Below are positions 1 to 8,689 of a stretch of 33,298 nt of DNA, piece after piece. The translations under genes were made by a program, and so were the position numbers. The notes under the pieces were generated by a model, which was not told where the DNA came from, ran no database searches, and saw only the letters and a list, made by a program, of their open reading frames with translations. Position 1 is the first letter of the stretch; each line of letters begins with the position of its first letter. The stretch comes from Candidatus Multivorans thiocomprendens (GTDB taxonomy: Bacteria; Acidobacteriota; Thermoanaerobaculia; Multivoradales; Multivoraceae): the NCBI GenBank assembly GCA_027493375.1, contig JAPVWO010000282.1, positions 1 to 33,298 on the forward strand, in the 5' to 3' direction.

Positions 1-195
1 GCGTGCCTCCTTTGCTGTTGTCGTCGATTTCCGAAAACCGATCTCAGCAGGGCACGCCGCCTACCTCAACCCCCGTACACGAATTTCGACCATAGCTCGG
101 CAATGAGGAGGGGGGTCAGTTTCATGCAGGCTCCTTTGGCTGAGCTTGGTGTGGTTGGTATCGGAGGTAGAGGGACGGCTGCGTGGTGGGAGTTC
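1..195. other. Non-coding edge downstream of the thioesterase gene
   Basis: No convincing gene is seen here. The short plus-strand frames have no recognisable product and run into the antisense of the thioesterase gene. An imperfect inverted repeat is visible: bases 1-7 pair with 51-57 and bases 13-17 pair with 45-49, around a loop of about 27 bases. It has no U-tract, so it is not a clear terminator. Confidence 0.4.
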
Positions 196-666
196 TCACC
201 CGACTACTTCGGCGATTCGGTTACGAAGAAAACGGGGCATTCCAACGATCAGTTCCTCCGAGGCGGCATCAACCGGCACTTGTACGGTGAAGGCCTCGTT
301 CGCGAGCTCTCCGTCCAGCCTGCGGATCTCGTAGTAGATCTTCAGCCGAAACTCCCACTCCACGAGTTGCGCTGAGACGGTAATGGAGTCCCCGTAAGGA
401 ATGCTCTTGCGGAACCGCACGCGAGTGTCGACTATGGGCCAGAGTTGACCTTGGGCACCGAGGTGACGATAGCTGAAGCCAAGCTTGTCGAGTAGCGCGG
501 AGCGTGCCGTCTCGTAGTACCGAAAGTAGTTTCCGTGCCAAGCAACGCCGGTCGGGTCCGCGTCCTGAAAGGGCACGTCGAGCGTAGCCTGCGCCCGCAG
601 GGCGGGATGGTCAGGCCAGCGCCTTCTCCAGAGAGCGCGACGACCCCCGGTGCCGCTCGACATCAT
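196..666 (-). CDS. Hotdog-fold acyl thioesterase (ApeK-like, 4-hydroxybenzoyl-CoA thioesterase family)
   Basis: This 156-residue single hotdog-domain protein should hydrolyse an acyl-CoA or acyl-ACP thioester in the cytoplasm. The family signature lies near residues 33-52: an FQDADPTG stretch followed by a WHGNYFRYYE-like helix start. Asp37 matches the catalytic aspartate of 4-hydroxybenzoyl-CoA thioesterases. The ATG at 666 overlaps the stop of the upstream glycosyltransferase as ATGA, which supports this start and co-translation. It is the last gene of a three-gene minus-strand operon in the aryl-polyene cluster. Thioesterases of this type are a standard part of such clusters, for release or editing of the polyene chain. 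The substrate is inferred from context only. Confidence 0.85.
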   Translation of the reverse strand: MMSSGTGGRRALWRRRWPDHPALRAQATLDVPFQDADPTGVAWHGNYFRYYETARSALLDKLGFSYRHLGAQGQLWPIVDTRVRFRKSIPYGDSITVSAQLVEWEFRLKIYYEIRRLDGELANEAFTVQVPVDAASEELIVGMPRFLRNRIAEVVG

Positions 667-1412
667 GCGCCGCGGTGTTGCCGGGTACGATGCCCGGAAT
701 TCAGTAGACGGCGAAGCGCCTGGAGGATCAGGACCGTGTGCATGCGACAGAACCTGGCGTTGTCCGCGAACAGCCGGAAATGAGAACGGCCCCCTTGCGG
801 ATACACGACTCGTGTCGGCATGAACTCCAACTCAAGGCCGGCCCAGCAGGCCCTGACGAGAATCTCGACATCGAACTCCATACGGACTCGCGTTCCGAGC
901 GTCGCGAAGAGGGGCAACACGGAAGCCAATGGGTAGAGCCGTAGTCCGCACATCGCGTCCTCTACCTGGCCGCCGCCCGCCGCCAACCGGGCCAACACGT
1001 TGGTGAGTTTCCGGCCGTGTAAGCGAACCTTGGGCATGTCGTCCCCAAAGACCGGCTTGCCGGAGATCACTCGTGCCGGGTGCCGCTGCGAAGCTAGTCG
1101 AAGTCGAGCGATCTCGGCTGGATCGTGCTGGCCGTCGGCGTCCAGAGAGATGACGTGCGTCGCGCCCTGAGCGTGCAGGTGTTTCATGCCCGTGATCATT
1201 GCCGCGCCCTTGCCACGGTTGCGGTTCCGTTCGAGTAGTGACGCCCAGGGGTGGCCCGCGATTAACCCGCGCAACCGCCGGCGGGTGCTGGAATCGCTAC
1301 CGTCGTCGACAATGAGTGCCGGCAGGCCGGCAGTCGCTAGTTGAGGGAGGAACCCCGCGAGTTGATCGACGTGGCAGTAGTGGGGGATCAGGAGATGGTA
1401 GCGCTCCGGCAT
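663..1412 (-). CDS. Family 2 glycosyltransferase (N-terminal half of an ApeJ-like enzyme)
   Basis: This is a 249-residue GT-A fold glycosyltransferase. It has an IVDDGS motif at residues 34-39, an NRGKGAA stretch near 65-71 and a DAD (DxD) metal/nucleotide-sugar site at 91-93, followed by GQHDP. It should transfer a sugar from a nucleotide donor at the inner face of the membrane. No transmembrane segment is evident. In many aryl-polyene clusters a GT2 domain is fused to an LpxL/HtrB-like acyltransferase; here that acyltransferase is a separate gene at 8673-9614. The ATG at 1412 is chosen because homology begins there; the open frame extends further upstream only through the overlapping ApeG-like gene. 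It overlaps that gene by 25 bases and the thioesterase by 4. Confidence 0.85.
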   Translation of the reverse strand: MPERYHLLIPHYCHVDQLAGFLPQLATAGLPALIVDDGSDSSTRRRLRGLIAGHPWASLLERNRNRGKGAAMITGMKHLHAQGATHVISLDADGQHDPAEIARLRLASQRHPARVISGKPVFGDDMPKVRLHGRKLTNVLARLAAGGGQVEDAMCGLRLYPLASVLPLFATLGTRVRMEFDVEILVRACWAGLELEFMPTRVVYPQGGRSHFRLFADNARFCRMHTVLILQALRRLLNSGHRTRQHRGA

Positions 1413-1999
1413 GCCTCGATGCCTGCAAAGTGGCGTTTCCGATACCAGCGGCGGAACACGTACTCGCCTCCAAGCAACAGTCCGATCAGCAGGTAGCTGA
1501 TCAGTCCGTTGTAGATCGTCCAGACGCCGGTCGATGCCGCAAAGGCCGTGTACATTGCGGCGCTGCCATTGAACAAGAAGAAGACGACCCAAACTTGCGT
1601 GACGCGCTTCGTGTACGCCGACTTGCGCTGGTCAAACTGCTCCCTGGGATTCGCGAGCCGCGCGAGACGCTCCGCCGCCGAGGGCGGCCGGATCAGGGTC
1701 CATACAAACCAGGCAGCACCCCCGACATTGACGAGAACAGGGTAGAGCTTTACCCATTCCCAGCGAGCATCCAGAAAGGCCACCGCGCAGAACAGGCCCA
1801 GCACGACCAGCAGGAGCGTCCGGTGCTTCCGCCGGATCGAACTCCCGGTCGCGATTCGGGCGGCGCCTATGATGCCCAAGCCGACAATCATCAAGGCAGG
1901 CGATACGCGGTCCAGCAGCAGGTAGACCAGGAAGGGATAGGAAAGGAGCGCCAGCGCCGTGACGGCGTTCAAGGGCGCTGCGTTGAGGAACGTCGCCAA
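1388..1999 (-). CDS. ApeG-like (COG4648) polytopic membrane protein
   Basis: This 203-residue protein has about five to six hydrophobic segments. It includes a conserved middle stretch (KLYPVLVNVGGAAWF near 84-98) and a later region with VWVVFFLFNG and YNGLISYLL. These resemble the COG4648 membrane proteins regularly found in aryl-polyene clusters (ApeG). Its biochemical role is not established; membrane assembly or transfer of the lipid-linked polyene is an inference. The first usable codon is a TTG at 1999 with a weak AGG-rich sequence upstream, so the start is uncertain. It is the first gene of the left-hand minus-strand operon, divergent from the ketosynthase at 2248. Confidence 0.75.
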   Translation of the reverse strand: MATFLNAAPLNAVTALALLSYPFLVYLLLDRVSPALMIVGLGIIGAARIATGSSIRRKHRTLLLVVLGLFCAVAFLDARWEWVKLYPVLVNVGGAAWFVWTLIRPPSAAERLARLANPREQFDQRKSAYTKRVTQVWVVFFLFNGSAAMYTAFAASTGVWTIYNGLISYLLIGLLLGGEYVFRRWYRKRHFAGIEACRSATIS

Positions 2000-2247
2000 C
2001 CTCAGAACCTCACCAAGGTGCAGGCTCTCCGAACAGTCCCGCCAGCGCGGGGCGGATGGCGTCGGTGGCGGTTGAGGCTGAGCGCATGGGACTTCCGGGT
2101 TGGGCGCGCTCCCAAGCGACGTTGCCCGGAAACGGCGGATAGGATATCGCCGGTCATGAGCCCACGTCCAGGAGAGCGCTGGTTTGGGCCTTGGCTGCCT
2201 GGAGCGAGACCCCCGCTGTCCCGCCGCGTTCCGTTGAAGGTTACCCT
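2000..2247. promoter_or_regulatory. Divergent intergenic region of the aryl-polyene cluster
   Basis: These 248 bases lie between the start of the ApeG-like gene (minus) and the ketosynthase (plus), so promoters for both blocks are expected here by position. I see no confident -35/-10 pair; a TAGGATAT-like sequence sits at about 2140-2147. A short frame with an ATG at 2157 ends in a TGA at 2249-2251 that overlaps the GTG start of the ketosynthase. It might be a coupled leader or chance. Confidence 0.35.
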
Positions 2248-3405
2248 GTGAGCGTGTACGTGAAGGCCTACACCCTGACCTCAGCGTTGGGGGCGGGGAT
2301 CGGTGCCTTGCGGGCCTCTCTCCGAGCGAACCGAACTGGTCTGGATGACCGGGAGTGGCCGGGCAGCGACGTTCCGTGCTTTCTCGGCCGGGTCGATCTG
2401 CCTGAGTCGATCGAAGTGGCGCCGCATCGGTGGAGCCAGAACACGCGTCTCGTGGAGTTCGGGCTGCAGCAGGACAGTTTCGCCGATGCTGTCGCCGAAG
2501 TTCGGGAGCAAGTAGAGCACGATCGCCTGGGGCTCGTCTTGGGCACGAGCACCTCCGCTATTGACCGGACCGAGGAGGCGTATCGGCGTCTTGAGGACGA
2601 CAGCGAGTTTCTCCCCCGGTACCGCCAGCCCGAGGTGCACAATCCCCATGCTCCGACGGCCTTCGCGGCCGAACGGTTGGGAATCGAGGGTCCGAGGATC
2701 ACAGTCAGCGCCGCTTGCGCGTCCAGCGCCAAGGTGTTCGCCACCGCGAAGCGCTGGCTGGAGCAGGATCTCGTCGATGCCGTCGTGGTTGGAGGTGCCG
2801 ACAGCCTCTGCCTCAGCGTGATCCACGGGTTCCACTCGCTGCAGCTCGTTTCGCCCGAGCCTTGCCGACCCTTCTCGGAAGATCGGATGGGCATCAGTCT
2901 CGGCGAAGCCGCAGGGTTTGTCCTGTTATCCCGGCAAGCGGCGCCGGGAGACCTTCGGCTGCTTGGGGCGGGCGAGAGCTGCGACGCGCACCACATGTCC
3001 AGCAGCCACCCGGAAGGCCTGGGCGCCCGGCTCGCGATGGAGCGGGCGCTGGCCGACGCCGGAATCTCGATGAGCGAAGTCGACTACCTGAATCTCCACG
3101 GCACCGGAACCCAGGGCAACGACGAGGTCGAAGGAAAAGTGTGTGCGGCGATGATCGAAGGCGACGTGCTGGCCAGTGCCACCAAGGGCTGGACGGGTCA
3201 CGCGCTTGGGGCGAGCGGCATCGTGGAGGCAGTGCTGTGCCTTGAGGCCCTCGCCACCGGCCTCGTGCCGGGCACCAGGAACACGACGACTCCCGATGCA
3301 CCGTTCGACTTGCTGCTGGAGAACGTGAGACGCCCCATCGATGTCGCTCTGACGAACTCCTTCGGGTTCGGCGGTTCCAACTGTTCGGTGGCGTTCGGCC
3401 GGTGA
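2248..3405 (+). CDS. Beta-ketoacyl-ACP synthase (ApeO-like ketosynthase)
   Basis: This is a thiolase-fold ketosynthase of 385 residues that should perform decarboxylative Claisen condensation on ACP-bound chains. The catalytic triad is complete: Cys157 in SAACASS, His284 in HGTGT and His318 in GHALGA. The C-terminal NSFGFGGSN is typical of FabF-type enzymes. The GTG at 2248 starts the recognisable domain; a GTG at 2254 is an alternative. The stop overlaps the next gene's GTG (GTGA). Direct coupling to the chain-length-factor-like gene suggests a KS-CLF heterodimer, as described for ApeO-ApeC of aryl-polyene systems. Assignment as ApeO rather than ApeR rests on this context and on the second ketosynthase at 11218-12465 sitting in an apeP-Q-R-like order. 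Confidence 0.88.
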   Translation: MSVYVKAYTLTSALGAGIGALRASLRANRTGLDDREWPGSDVPCFLGRVDLPESIEVAPHRWSQNTRLVEFGLQQDSFADAVAEVREQVEHDRLGLVLGTSTSAIDRTEEAYRRLEDDSEFLPRYRQPEVHNPHAPTAFAAERLGIEGPRITVSAACASSAKVFATAKRWLEQDLVDAVVVGGADSLCLSVIHGFHSLQLVSPEPCRPFSEDRMGISLGEAAGFVLLSRQAAPGDLRLLGAGESCDAHHMSSSHPEGLGARLAMERALADAGISMSEVDYLNLHGTGTQGNDEVEGKVCAAMIEGDVLASATKGWTGHALGASGIVEAVLCLEALATGLVPGTRNTTTPDAPFDLLLENVRRPIDVALTNSFGFGGSNCSVAFGR

Positions 3406-4250
3406 CTCGGCCGGCGTTTGGGGTGGCGATCACCGGCGTCGGCCTCTGGACGCGGGGATTGACCAACTTCGCCGAGTTCAGGGCAGCGAGAGAGGCTGGT
3501 TTCGCCGGTCTCGACGTCAGCGAGTTCAAGGTGCCAAGACCCGCGTCGTTGCCTGCGCGAGAGAGGCGCAGAGCTGGCTTGATGATCAATCTGGGCGTCG
3601 AGGTCGCCCACCAGGCCTGCGAGGTGGCCGGCGTTCCGAAGGACGCCGTGCCTTCCGTCTTCGCGTCCGCACTCGGCGACACGGCGGTCACGGAGTACAT
3701 GTGCCGTCGGCTGACGCAGCCTACGAAGGTGCTGTCACCGACCAGGTTCCATAACTCGGTTCACAACGCGGCATCGGGCTACTGGACGATCAGCGCCGGC
3801 AATCGCTTGCCGAGCACGTTCGTCGGAGCCTTCCTGGAGAGCTTCGGTGTCGGATTGCTGGAGGCGGCCAGTCAGTCGGTCGCAGCGCGCGGTCCGGTGC
3901 TCTTCGTTGCGTGCGACATCGCGACGACGCCGCCGCTCACTGCCGTCGCGGACGTTCGACAGACGCTCGCGGCAGCCTTCGTTCTGGAACCGGCCGCCGG
4001 CGTGGCACGGCACCGTCCCTGCCTGCTTGCGGAGATCAGGTTCAGGACGGGCTCGCTCCGGAAGACCCCTCTTCCCGTCGGTCTGGAGTGGCTAGGGCAG
4101 GCGAATCCGATGGGATGCGCGCTGACGCTCGCGGATCGGCTTGCGGTCCCTGAAGGCGCTCCGTCGCGGCGCGGGTCGCTCTGCTTCGCCGCCGGTCCGT
4201 GTTGTGGAGTCGATCTACGTCTTGGCGGCGGTCGTGGCTGGCATGACTGA
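3402..4250 (+). CDS. Chain-length-factor-like ketosynthase partner (ApeC-like)
   Basis: This 282-residue protein belongs to the short beta-ketoacyl synthase-like group found in aryl-polyene clusters (Ketoacyl-synt_2 type). A conserved block near residues 111-126 reads RFHNSVHNAASGYW. In place of the catalytic Cys-His-His set of true ketosynthases it shows N- and H-rich elements, so it is probably not condensing on its own. By analogy with described ApeC it would pair with the preceding ketosynthase and set chain length. It starts at a GTG overlapping the upstream stop (GTGA), and its 3' end overlaps the next gene by 8 bases. The last 30 or so residues are low in recognisable conservation. Confidence 0.8.
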   Translation: MTRPAFGVAITGVGLWTRGLTNFAEFRAAREAGFAGLDVSEFKVPRPASLPARERRRAGLMINLGVEVAHQACEVAGVPKDAVPSVFASALGDTAVTEYMCRRLTQPTKVLSPTRFHNSVHNAASGYWTISAGNRLPSTFVGAFLESFGVGLLEAASQSVAARGPVLFVACDIATTPPLTAVADVRQTLAAAFVLEPAAGVARHRPCLLAEIRFRTGSLRKTPLPVGLEWLGQANPMGCALTLADRLAVPEGAPSRRGSLCFAAGPCCGVDLRLGGGRGWHD

Positions 4251-5805
4251 CTCCGTGCAACGCCACGACGTGTGTATCGTGGGTGGTGGGCTCGCGGGGC
4301 TGACCCTCGCTCGCGATCTTGGCCGGCGACTTCCCGCCCTCGACATCGCCGTGGTCGAGCGCAGCCGCTTTCCGGTGCCCGAGGCCGCGCACAAGGTTGG
4401 CGAGTCCACGGTCGAGATTACGTCTCACTACCTGGCTCGGGATCTTGGTCTCGCGGAACACCTCGATCGCGAGCAGTTGCGGAAGTTCGGTCTGCGCCTT
4501 TTCTGCCGAGGCGACGTCCCCATCGCCCGCGATGTGGCCGCCTATGACGAGATCGGACCGAGCGCACCGCTTCCGATACCCACGTACCAACTGGACCGGG
4601 GCCGCTTCGAGAATCATCTGGCCCGGACCTGGAGCGGGGTCGGCGCGCTTCACGATGGAACCACGGTGCGGTCGATTGAAGTCCACCGCGGGGCGCACCG
4701 GGTCGTCCTTCGGAACCCGGGCGAGGGAAGGGAGACGACGCTCCGTTGCAGGTACCTGATCGACGCCAGCGGTCGTCGCGGGTTTCTACGCCGGTCCCGA
4801 GGGACCGCGCGTCCGGCTCGTCACCGGCACCACGCCGTCTGGTTCCGGCTTCGCGGGAGAGTGGACGTCGAGTCGCTGAGCACCGACGGCGACTGGCTGT
4901 CCCGATGTTCAGGGGAACTTCCGCGCTGCGCCAGCACCGTTCACTTCACCGGTCCGGGATACTGGCTCTGGCTGATTCCGCTTGCTTCCGGAGCGACCAG
5001 CGTGGGCCTCGTCTTCGATCCCGCGCGAGTGCCTCTGGATGAAGTCCGCGGTCGCGCCGACCTGGTGCGCTGGCTGCGCCTGGAACACCCGCTGGTGGCC
5101 GCCGAACTGGCTGACGGGGAGGCTCTCGACCACTGCGTCTTGCAAAACTACGCCGTCGGCAACTCCCAGGTGTTCTCGGAAGACGGTTGGGCGACGACTG
5201 GCGACGCCAGCCTGTTCGCCGATCCCTTCTACTCGCCCGGCGGCGACTTCATCGCCTTGGCCAACACCTATGTGGTCGACCTGATCGCGCGCGGATTCCC
5301 GGTCGAGCGGGTGGACAACTACCAGCGGAACTACCAGGCCTTCTTCCTGAACACGATGCTCTTGTACCGCGGGCAGTACGCGGGATTCGGAGACCGGAGA
5401 TTGATCGTCGCGAAGACCCTGTGGGACTACGCATTCTACTGGTCGATCCTCGCCAAGCTGTTCTTCTCGGGCAGGTTCACCGACCTGGAGTTCATGCGGC
5501 GCAACGAGAACTTGTTGCAGCGGGCCGCGGCCCTGCACGCTCGCGTGCAGAGGCTGTTCCGCGACCAAGCCGCGAACGCCCGTCGCGTGGGCGGCGAGGG
5601 CCGCTTCTTCGACCACCACGCTGTGCCTCTGTTCCACGAGTTGCAGCTCGATCTGCTGGAAGGCGACCCGGGCGAAGACGAGAAGCGGTTGACACGTAAC
5701 CTCGAGCGGCTGCAAGCGGCGGCGACCGGTGTCCGATGCATCCTGGGGGAGGATGCGGACGGCTTCGCGGGGCGGTCGCTCGGTCAGGTTCCGGGCTTCG
5801 GATAG
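4243..5805 (+). CDS. FAD-dependent halogenase-like oxidoreductase
   Basis: This 520-residue flavoprotein of the tryptophan-halogenase-like group has an N-terminal Rossmann FAD site (VGGGLAG, residues 13-19), a KVGEST motif at 51-56, a WLWLIP match to the halogenase WxWxIP signature at 241-246, and a second FAD-binding region with GDAS and DPFYSPGG near 320-334. Family knowledge: WxWxIP distinguishes flavin halogenases from monooxygenases, though some members with it have other activities. Xanthomonadins, relatives of aryl polyenes, are brominated, so halogenation of the polyene or its aromatic head is a reasonable inference. The start is the ATG at 4243, overlapping the upstream stop by 8 bases. 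It ends in TAG, convergent with and overlapping the exporter gene by 22 bases. No flavin reductase partner is visible. Confidence 0.8.
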   Translation: MTDSVQRHDVCIVGGGLAGLTLARDLGRRLPALDIAVVERSRFPVPEAAHKVGESTVEITSHYLARDLGLAEHLDREQLRKFGLRLFCRGDVPIARDVAAYDEIGPSAPLPIPTYQLDRGRFENHLARTWSGVGALHDGTTVRSIEVHRGAHRVVLRNPGEGRETTLRCRYLIDASGRRGFLRRSRGTARPARHRHHAVWFRLRGRVDVESLSTDGDWLSRCSGELPRCASTVHFTGPGYWLWLIPLASGATSVGLVFDPARVPLDEVRGRADLVRWLRLEHPLVAAELADGEALDHCVLQNYAVGNSQVFSEDGWATTGDASLFADPFYSPGGDFIALANTYVVDLIARGFPVERVDNYQRNYQAFFLNTMLLYRGQYAGFGDRRLIVAKTLWDYAFYWSILAKLFFSGRFTDLEFMRRNENLLQRAAALHARVQRLFRDQAANARRVGGEGRFFDHHAVPLFHELQLDLLEGDPGEDEKRLTRNLERLQAAATGVRCILGEDADGFAGRSLGQVPGFG

Positions 5806-8015
5806 CGTCCGAAGCGCGTCAGGAAGTACGCCGCAGCCACTCCGGCCGCGACCGTCTGGCCGATTCCTGCGAGAACCGGAATCCTGGAGAAGGCCAGGAG
5901 CGCGAAAACGACGAAGCTAGAGAGCGCACAGATCAGTACCGCGGCTTCCGTTTCGAGGGCGTCCGCCGGGTCGGCCGGCGTTCGGCTGTGAAACAGACCG
6001 TAGTCCAGACTGAGCCCGGCTACGAGTGCCAGCGCCATCAGGTCGAAAGGCGAGAGACCACCCCGCAGCCATACTCCGAGACATGCAGAGACCGCCAACG
6101 CGGCGGCGACGTTCCCGAGCAACCAGACCGAACGGCGGCGATCCCGGGTCAACAACCAGAGAGCGACCCCCGCGGCCGAGAGCGCAGCCGTGAGCAGGAT
6201 CGAGATTCTGTTCCGGAGGTCCACCACGAGTGTGCGGGAAGCTTCCACGAGGTCGACGAGCTGAACCCCGTCCAGGCCGTCCAGCCTGTCGGCTACGGCA
6301 TCGTGGTCGGTGATACCGCTCAGGAACGTGAGACTCATCCAGCCCGCGGACGTGTCCAGGACGTAGAGCCCTGTCAGTGAGGCGAGTTCCGGGTGGTTCA
6401 GCAGATCGTCGACCGAGAGCCACTCCGGACTTCGTTCGAAGGCGACGGCATCGTCATGGAAAGGCAGGAACGCGTCCCCGCCGAAGGACAGTTCGGCCGC
6501 GGCGTGTGCGAATGCGCCCGCCCGTATGCCGCCGCCGGCAAGGAACTGGCGGATTCCGTCCATTCGCTCGCTCTGGCGCGATCTGCTGGGCAGCAGCGGC
6601 GAGATGCTCCGGTGAGCCTCGAGTTCACCAGCCAGTAGCGCATCGTCGAGACGTGCGGCGGCTGCTTCCGTGAGCCGAAGGGCGGCCTCAAGATCCGCGG
6701 CGCGGATCGCCGCCACATGACGCATGTCGTTGGTCCCCACTTGGCGGCGAAGTTCCGCGTCGGTGGCCAGCGTTTCCCTGGGTATCGGCGTCAGCGCGTC
6801 GAGGTCGTCCAGGAACGGGCCGCGCGCGGCCAGCGGCAGCGCGGCGGCCGTCGCGACGACGACCCAGGGCCAGAGACGCAGCACGGTGTCACCGGCGGGA
6901 GCCGCCCTGCCCGTCGTCGGTGGCAGCGCGGACCTCGCGGTTCCCGCGGTCAACCAGGCGGTTGCCAGCGCGGCCACCGTGAGCCCCGAGAGGGCGAACA
7001 CGCCAAGCTGCTGGAGTCCCGCAGCGCCGCCGACCAGGAACACGGAGTAGGCGATCAACGTACTGCCCACACCGAGGCGAAGCGTCGCCCATACGGCACC
7101 CGGGTTCGACCGGTGGCTGAGAGCATGCAGGGGGTAGTCCACTGCGACTCCCAGAAGAGTGAAGCCGAAGGCGAGCGCGATGCCGTGAACCTGTTCGTAG
7201 ACGAGAGAGGAGACTCCGAGGCCTGCCGCTGCGCCCGCGACCATGGGCGCTCCGGCGGCGACGACTGCTGCAGGCGCCCGGAAGTGCCAGAAGAGAAGAA
7301 GCGCCAGCGCGACGGTGGCCAGCAAGCTGAACAGCTTCGCTTCTTGCTGTGTTCTGGCCTGCAGATCGACGCTGTAGACGCCGCTGCCGTACAGCCGGGG
7401 GTCGTCGAAACCATGTCTGCCCAACGTCCGCCTCACGTCCGCGAGCAACTCGGCATGGGCGCCGATGTCGAACATGGCGGCCTCCGGGACAATCAGGAGC
7501 AAGGGCCTGTCGCCGTTTCCGAACAGATCTCGCGCGGGGGCCATCCGTTCGAGAGCCGAAACGCTCGCCAGCAAGGGGTCGGCGGCGATCATTTCCAGCG
7601 CGGCGTCCGAGTCGGCCAGCGCCGAGTCGGCCAGGCGGGCTTCCAGGACCTCGCGCCAGGCGTCTTCGCCAGCGGGAAGGTCCTGGAGCAGCAGCCGTTT
7701 GCGCCAGATCGGCAGGGGGATCAGATTCGGTTCGAGCACATCCGGCTCCGGAAGGACGCGACGGGCCAGCGGTAGCGCTCGCAGGTCGGCGGCGACCGCT
7801 TCGGTCGCGGCTTCCGAGGCCTCCGGCAGAACTACGTAGACTGCGTCGGCACCCGAAACCTGGCCCAGGCGTTCCACCAGCAGACGCTGGCCGGGATCAG
7901 CGGGTTCTGGCAGGAAGGAAGCGAGGTCGTAGCCGATCGAGAGATCAAGCGTCGCCGCGCCGGCGACAACCGCAGCAAGGACCAGGAGGACAGTCGTGCG
8001 GCGGGCGAGCGTCAA
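5784..8015 (-). CDS. MMPL/RND-superfamily exporter (ApeM-like)
   Basis: This 743-residue polytopic inner-membrane protein has the duplicated RND layout: one N-terminal transmembrane helix, a periplasmic domain of roughly 190 residues, a block of about five helices, then a repeat of this plan. Alanine/glycine/leucine-rich helices occupy about 225-360 and 600-735. Exporters of this kind sit in nearly all aryl-polyene clusters next to a LolA-like gene and are thought to move the lipidated polyene toward the outer membrane. The start is a TTG at 8015, two bases after the stop of the LolA-like gene; the hydrophobic first helix follows directly, which supports it. It is the last gene of the 11-gene minus-strand operon. 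Confidence 0.85.
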   Translation of the reverse strand: MTLARRTTVLLVLAAVVAGAATLDLSIGYDLASFLPEPADPGQRLLVERLGQVSGADAVYVVLPEASEAATEAVAADLRALPLARRVLPEPDVLEPNLIPLPIWRKRLLLQDLPAGEDAWREVLEARLADSALADSDAALEMIAADPLLASVSALERMAPARDLFGNGDRPLLLIVPEAAMFDIGAHAELLADVRRTLGRHGFDDPRLYGSGVYSVDLQARTQQEAKLFSLLATVALALLLFWHFRAPAAVVAAGAPMVAGAAAGLGVSSLVYEQVHGIALAFGFTLLGVAVDYPLHALSHRSNPGAVWATLRLGVGSTLIAYSVFLVGGAAGLQQLGVFALSGLTVAALATAWLTAGTARSALPPTTGRAAPAGDTVLRLWPWVVVATAAALPLAARGPFLDDLDALTPIPRETLATDAELRRQVGTNDMRHVAAIRAADLEAALRLTEAAAARLDDALLAGELEAHRSISPLLPSRSRQSERMDGIRQFLAGGGIRAGAFAHAAAELSFGGDAFLPFHDDAVAFERSPEWLSVDDLLNHPELASLTGLYVLDTSAGWMSLTFLSGITDHDAVADRLDGLDGVQLVDLVEASRTLVVDLRNRISILLTAALSAAGVALWLLTRDRRRSVWLLGNVAAALAVSACLGVWLRGGLSPFDLMALALVAGLSLDYGLFHSRTPADPADALETEAAVLICALSSFVVFALLAFSRIPVLAGIGQTVAAGVAAAYFLTRFGRYPKPGT

Positions 8016-8017
8016 GA

Positions 8018-8689
8018 TCAGTGGACGCTCTCGTCGCCTCGGGCTGGGAAGAGAAGCCGGATCTCCCGCCAGTTCTTGGCCCCGCGGCTCAGGTGCAGGA
8101 AGGCGAGTCGCCGGCCCGCGCCGCGCAGGCGCACGGAGACGAGCTCACGGCGCAACCTGGAATCCCGCGGAACGAGCTGAATCTCCCAGGCATGGCCTTC
8201 GGCGGACTGATGGAGCGAGGTCAAGGTGGAGTCGAACCTCCTCCGGAGTTCCGAGACGTCGCCGGACAGTACGTCGAGGATGATCGCCAGCACGAGGTGA
8301 GCGCCTCGGTCGCGGTTCAGCTTGCGCCGCCGCTCGGTTCCATTGTCGAGCGCGACGTCCCGGTCTCCCGCATCGGTTTGTCGCCGGTGCGGACGACGCA
8401 GGACCAGCCGGTCGCCCTCGATCCTGCGTTCCTCGAGGCGAGGGGCATGCACTCGCATGACGGCGATGCCGTCGCTCGTGAGCCAGAGCTCGCCGCGCTG
8501 TTCGGCCGGTGCCCGCAAGAGTCGATTCAGATGCCGCTCGGCGAAGGCGACGCGTTCCTCCCGCGGGAATCTCAGATCCGCGAGCCGCTTCCAGGCCGTC
8601 TCGTCGGCCGCGGCGGGAAGTGCAGCCGAGAGGGCAAGGGCGGCGGCGACCACCCGCCCGACGCGGCCTGCGTCAGGCTGTCGTGCCAT
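8018..8689 (-). CDS. LolA-like periplasmic lipid carrier (ApeL-like)
   Basis: This 223-residue protein has a clear Sec signal peptide: basic start, an AAALALSAALPA hydrophobic core, and an Ala-X-Ala type cleavage site near residues 25-29. The rest is beta-rich and resembles the LolA-like outer-membrane carrier proteins of aryl-polyene clusters, which are proposed to ferry the lipid product across the periplasm. The sequence is unusually rich in Arg (runs such as ELRRRF and RRRKLN), so similarity is at the level of length, location and secondary-structure pattern rather than sharp motifs. The start at ATG 8689 overlaps the preceding acyltransferase by 17 bases, and the exporter begins two bases downstream. 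Confidence 0.7.
   Translation of the reverse strand: MARQPDAGRVGRVVAAALALSAALPAAADETAWKRLADLRFPREERVAFAERHLNRLLRAPAEQRGELWLTSDGIAVMRVHAPRLEERRIEGDRLVLRRPHRRQTDAGDRDVALDNGTERRRKLNRDRGAHLVLAIILDVLSGDVSELRRRFDSTLTSLHQSAEGHAWEIQLVPRDSRLRRELVSVRLRGAGRRLAFLHLSRGAKNWREIRLLFPARGDESVH

Noticed and set aside
1..57. Imperfect inverted repeat at the left edge as a transposon end or terminator
   Set aside because: The arms are short (7 and 5 bp) with a large loop and unequal bulges. No transposase, target duplication or U-tract is visible.
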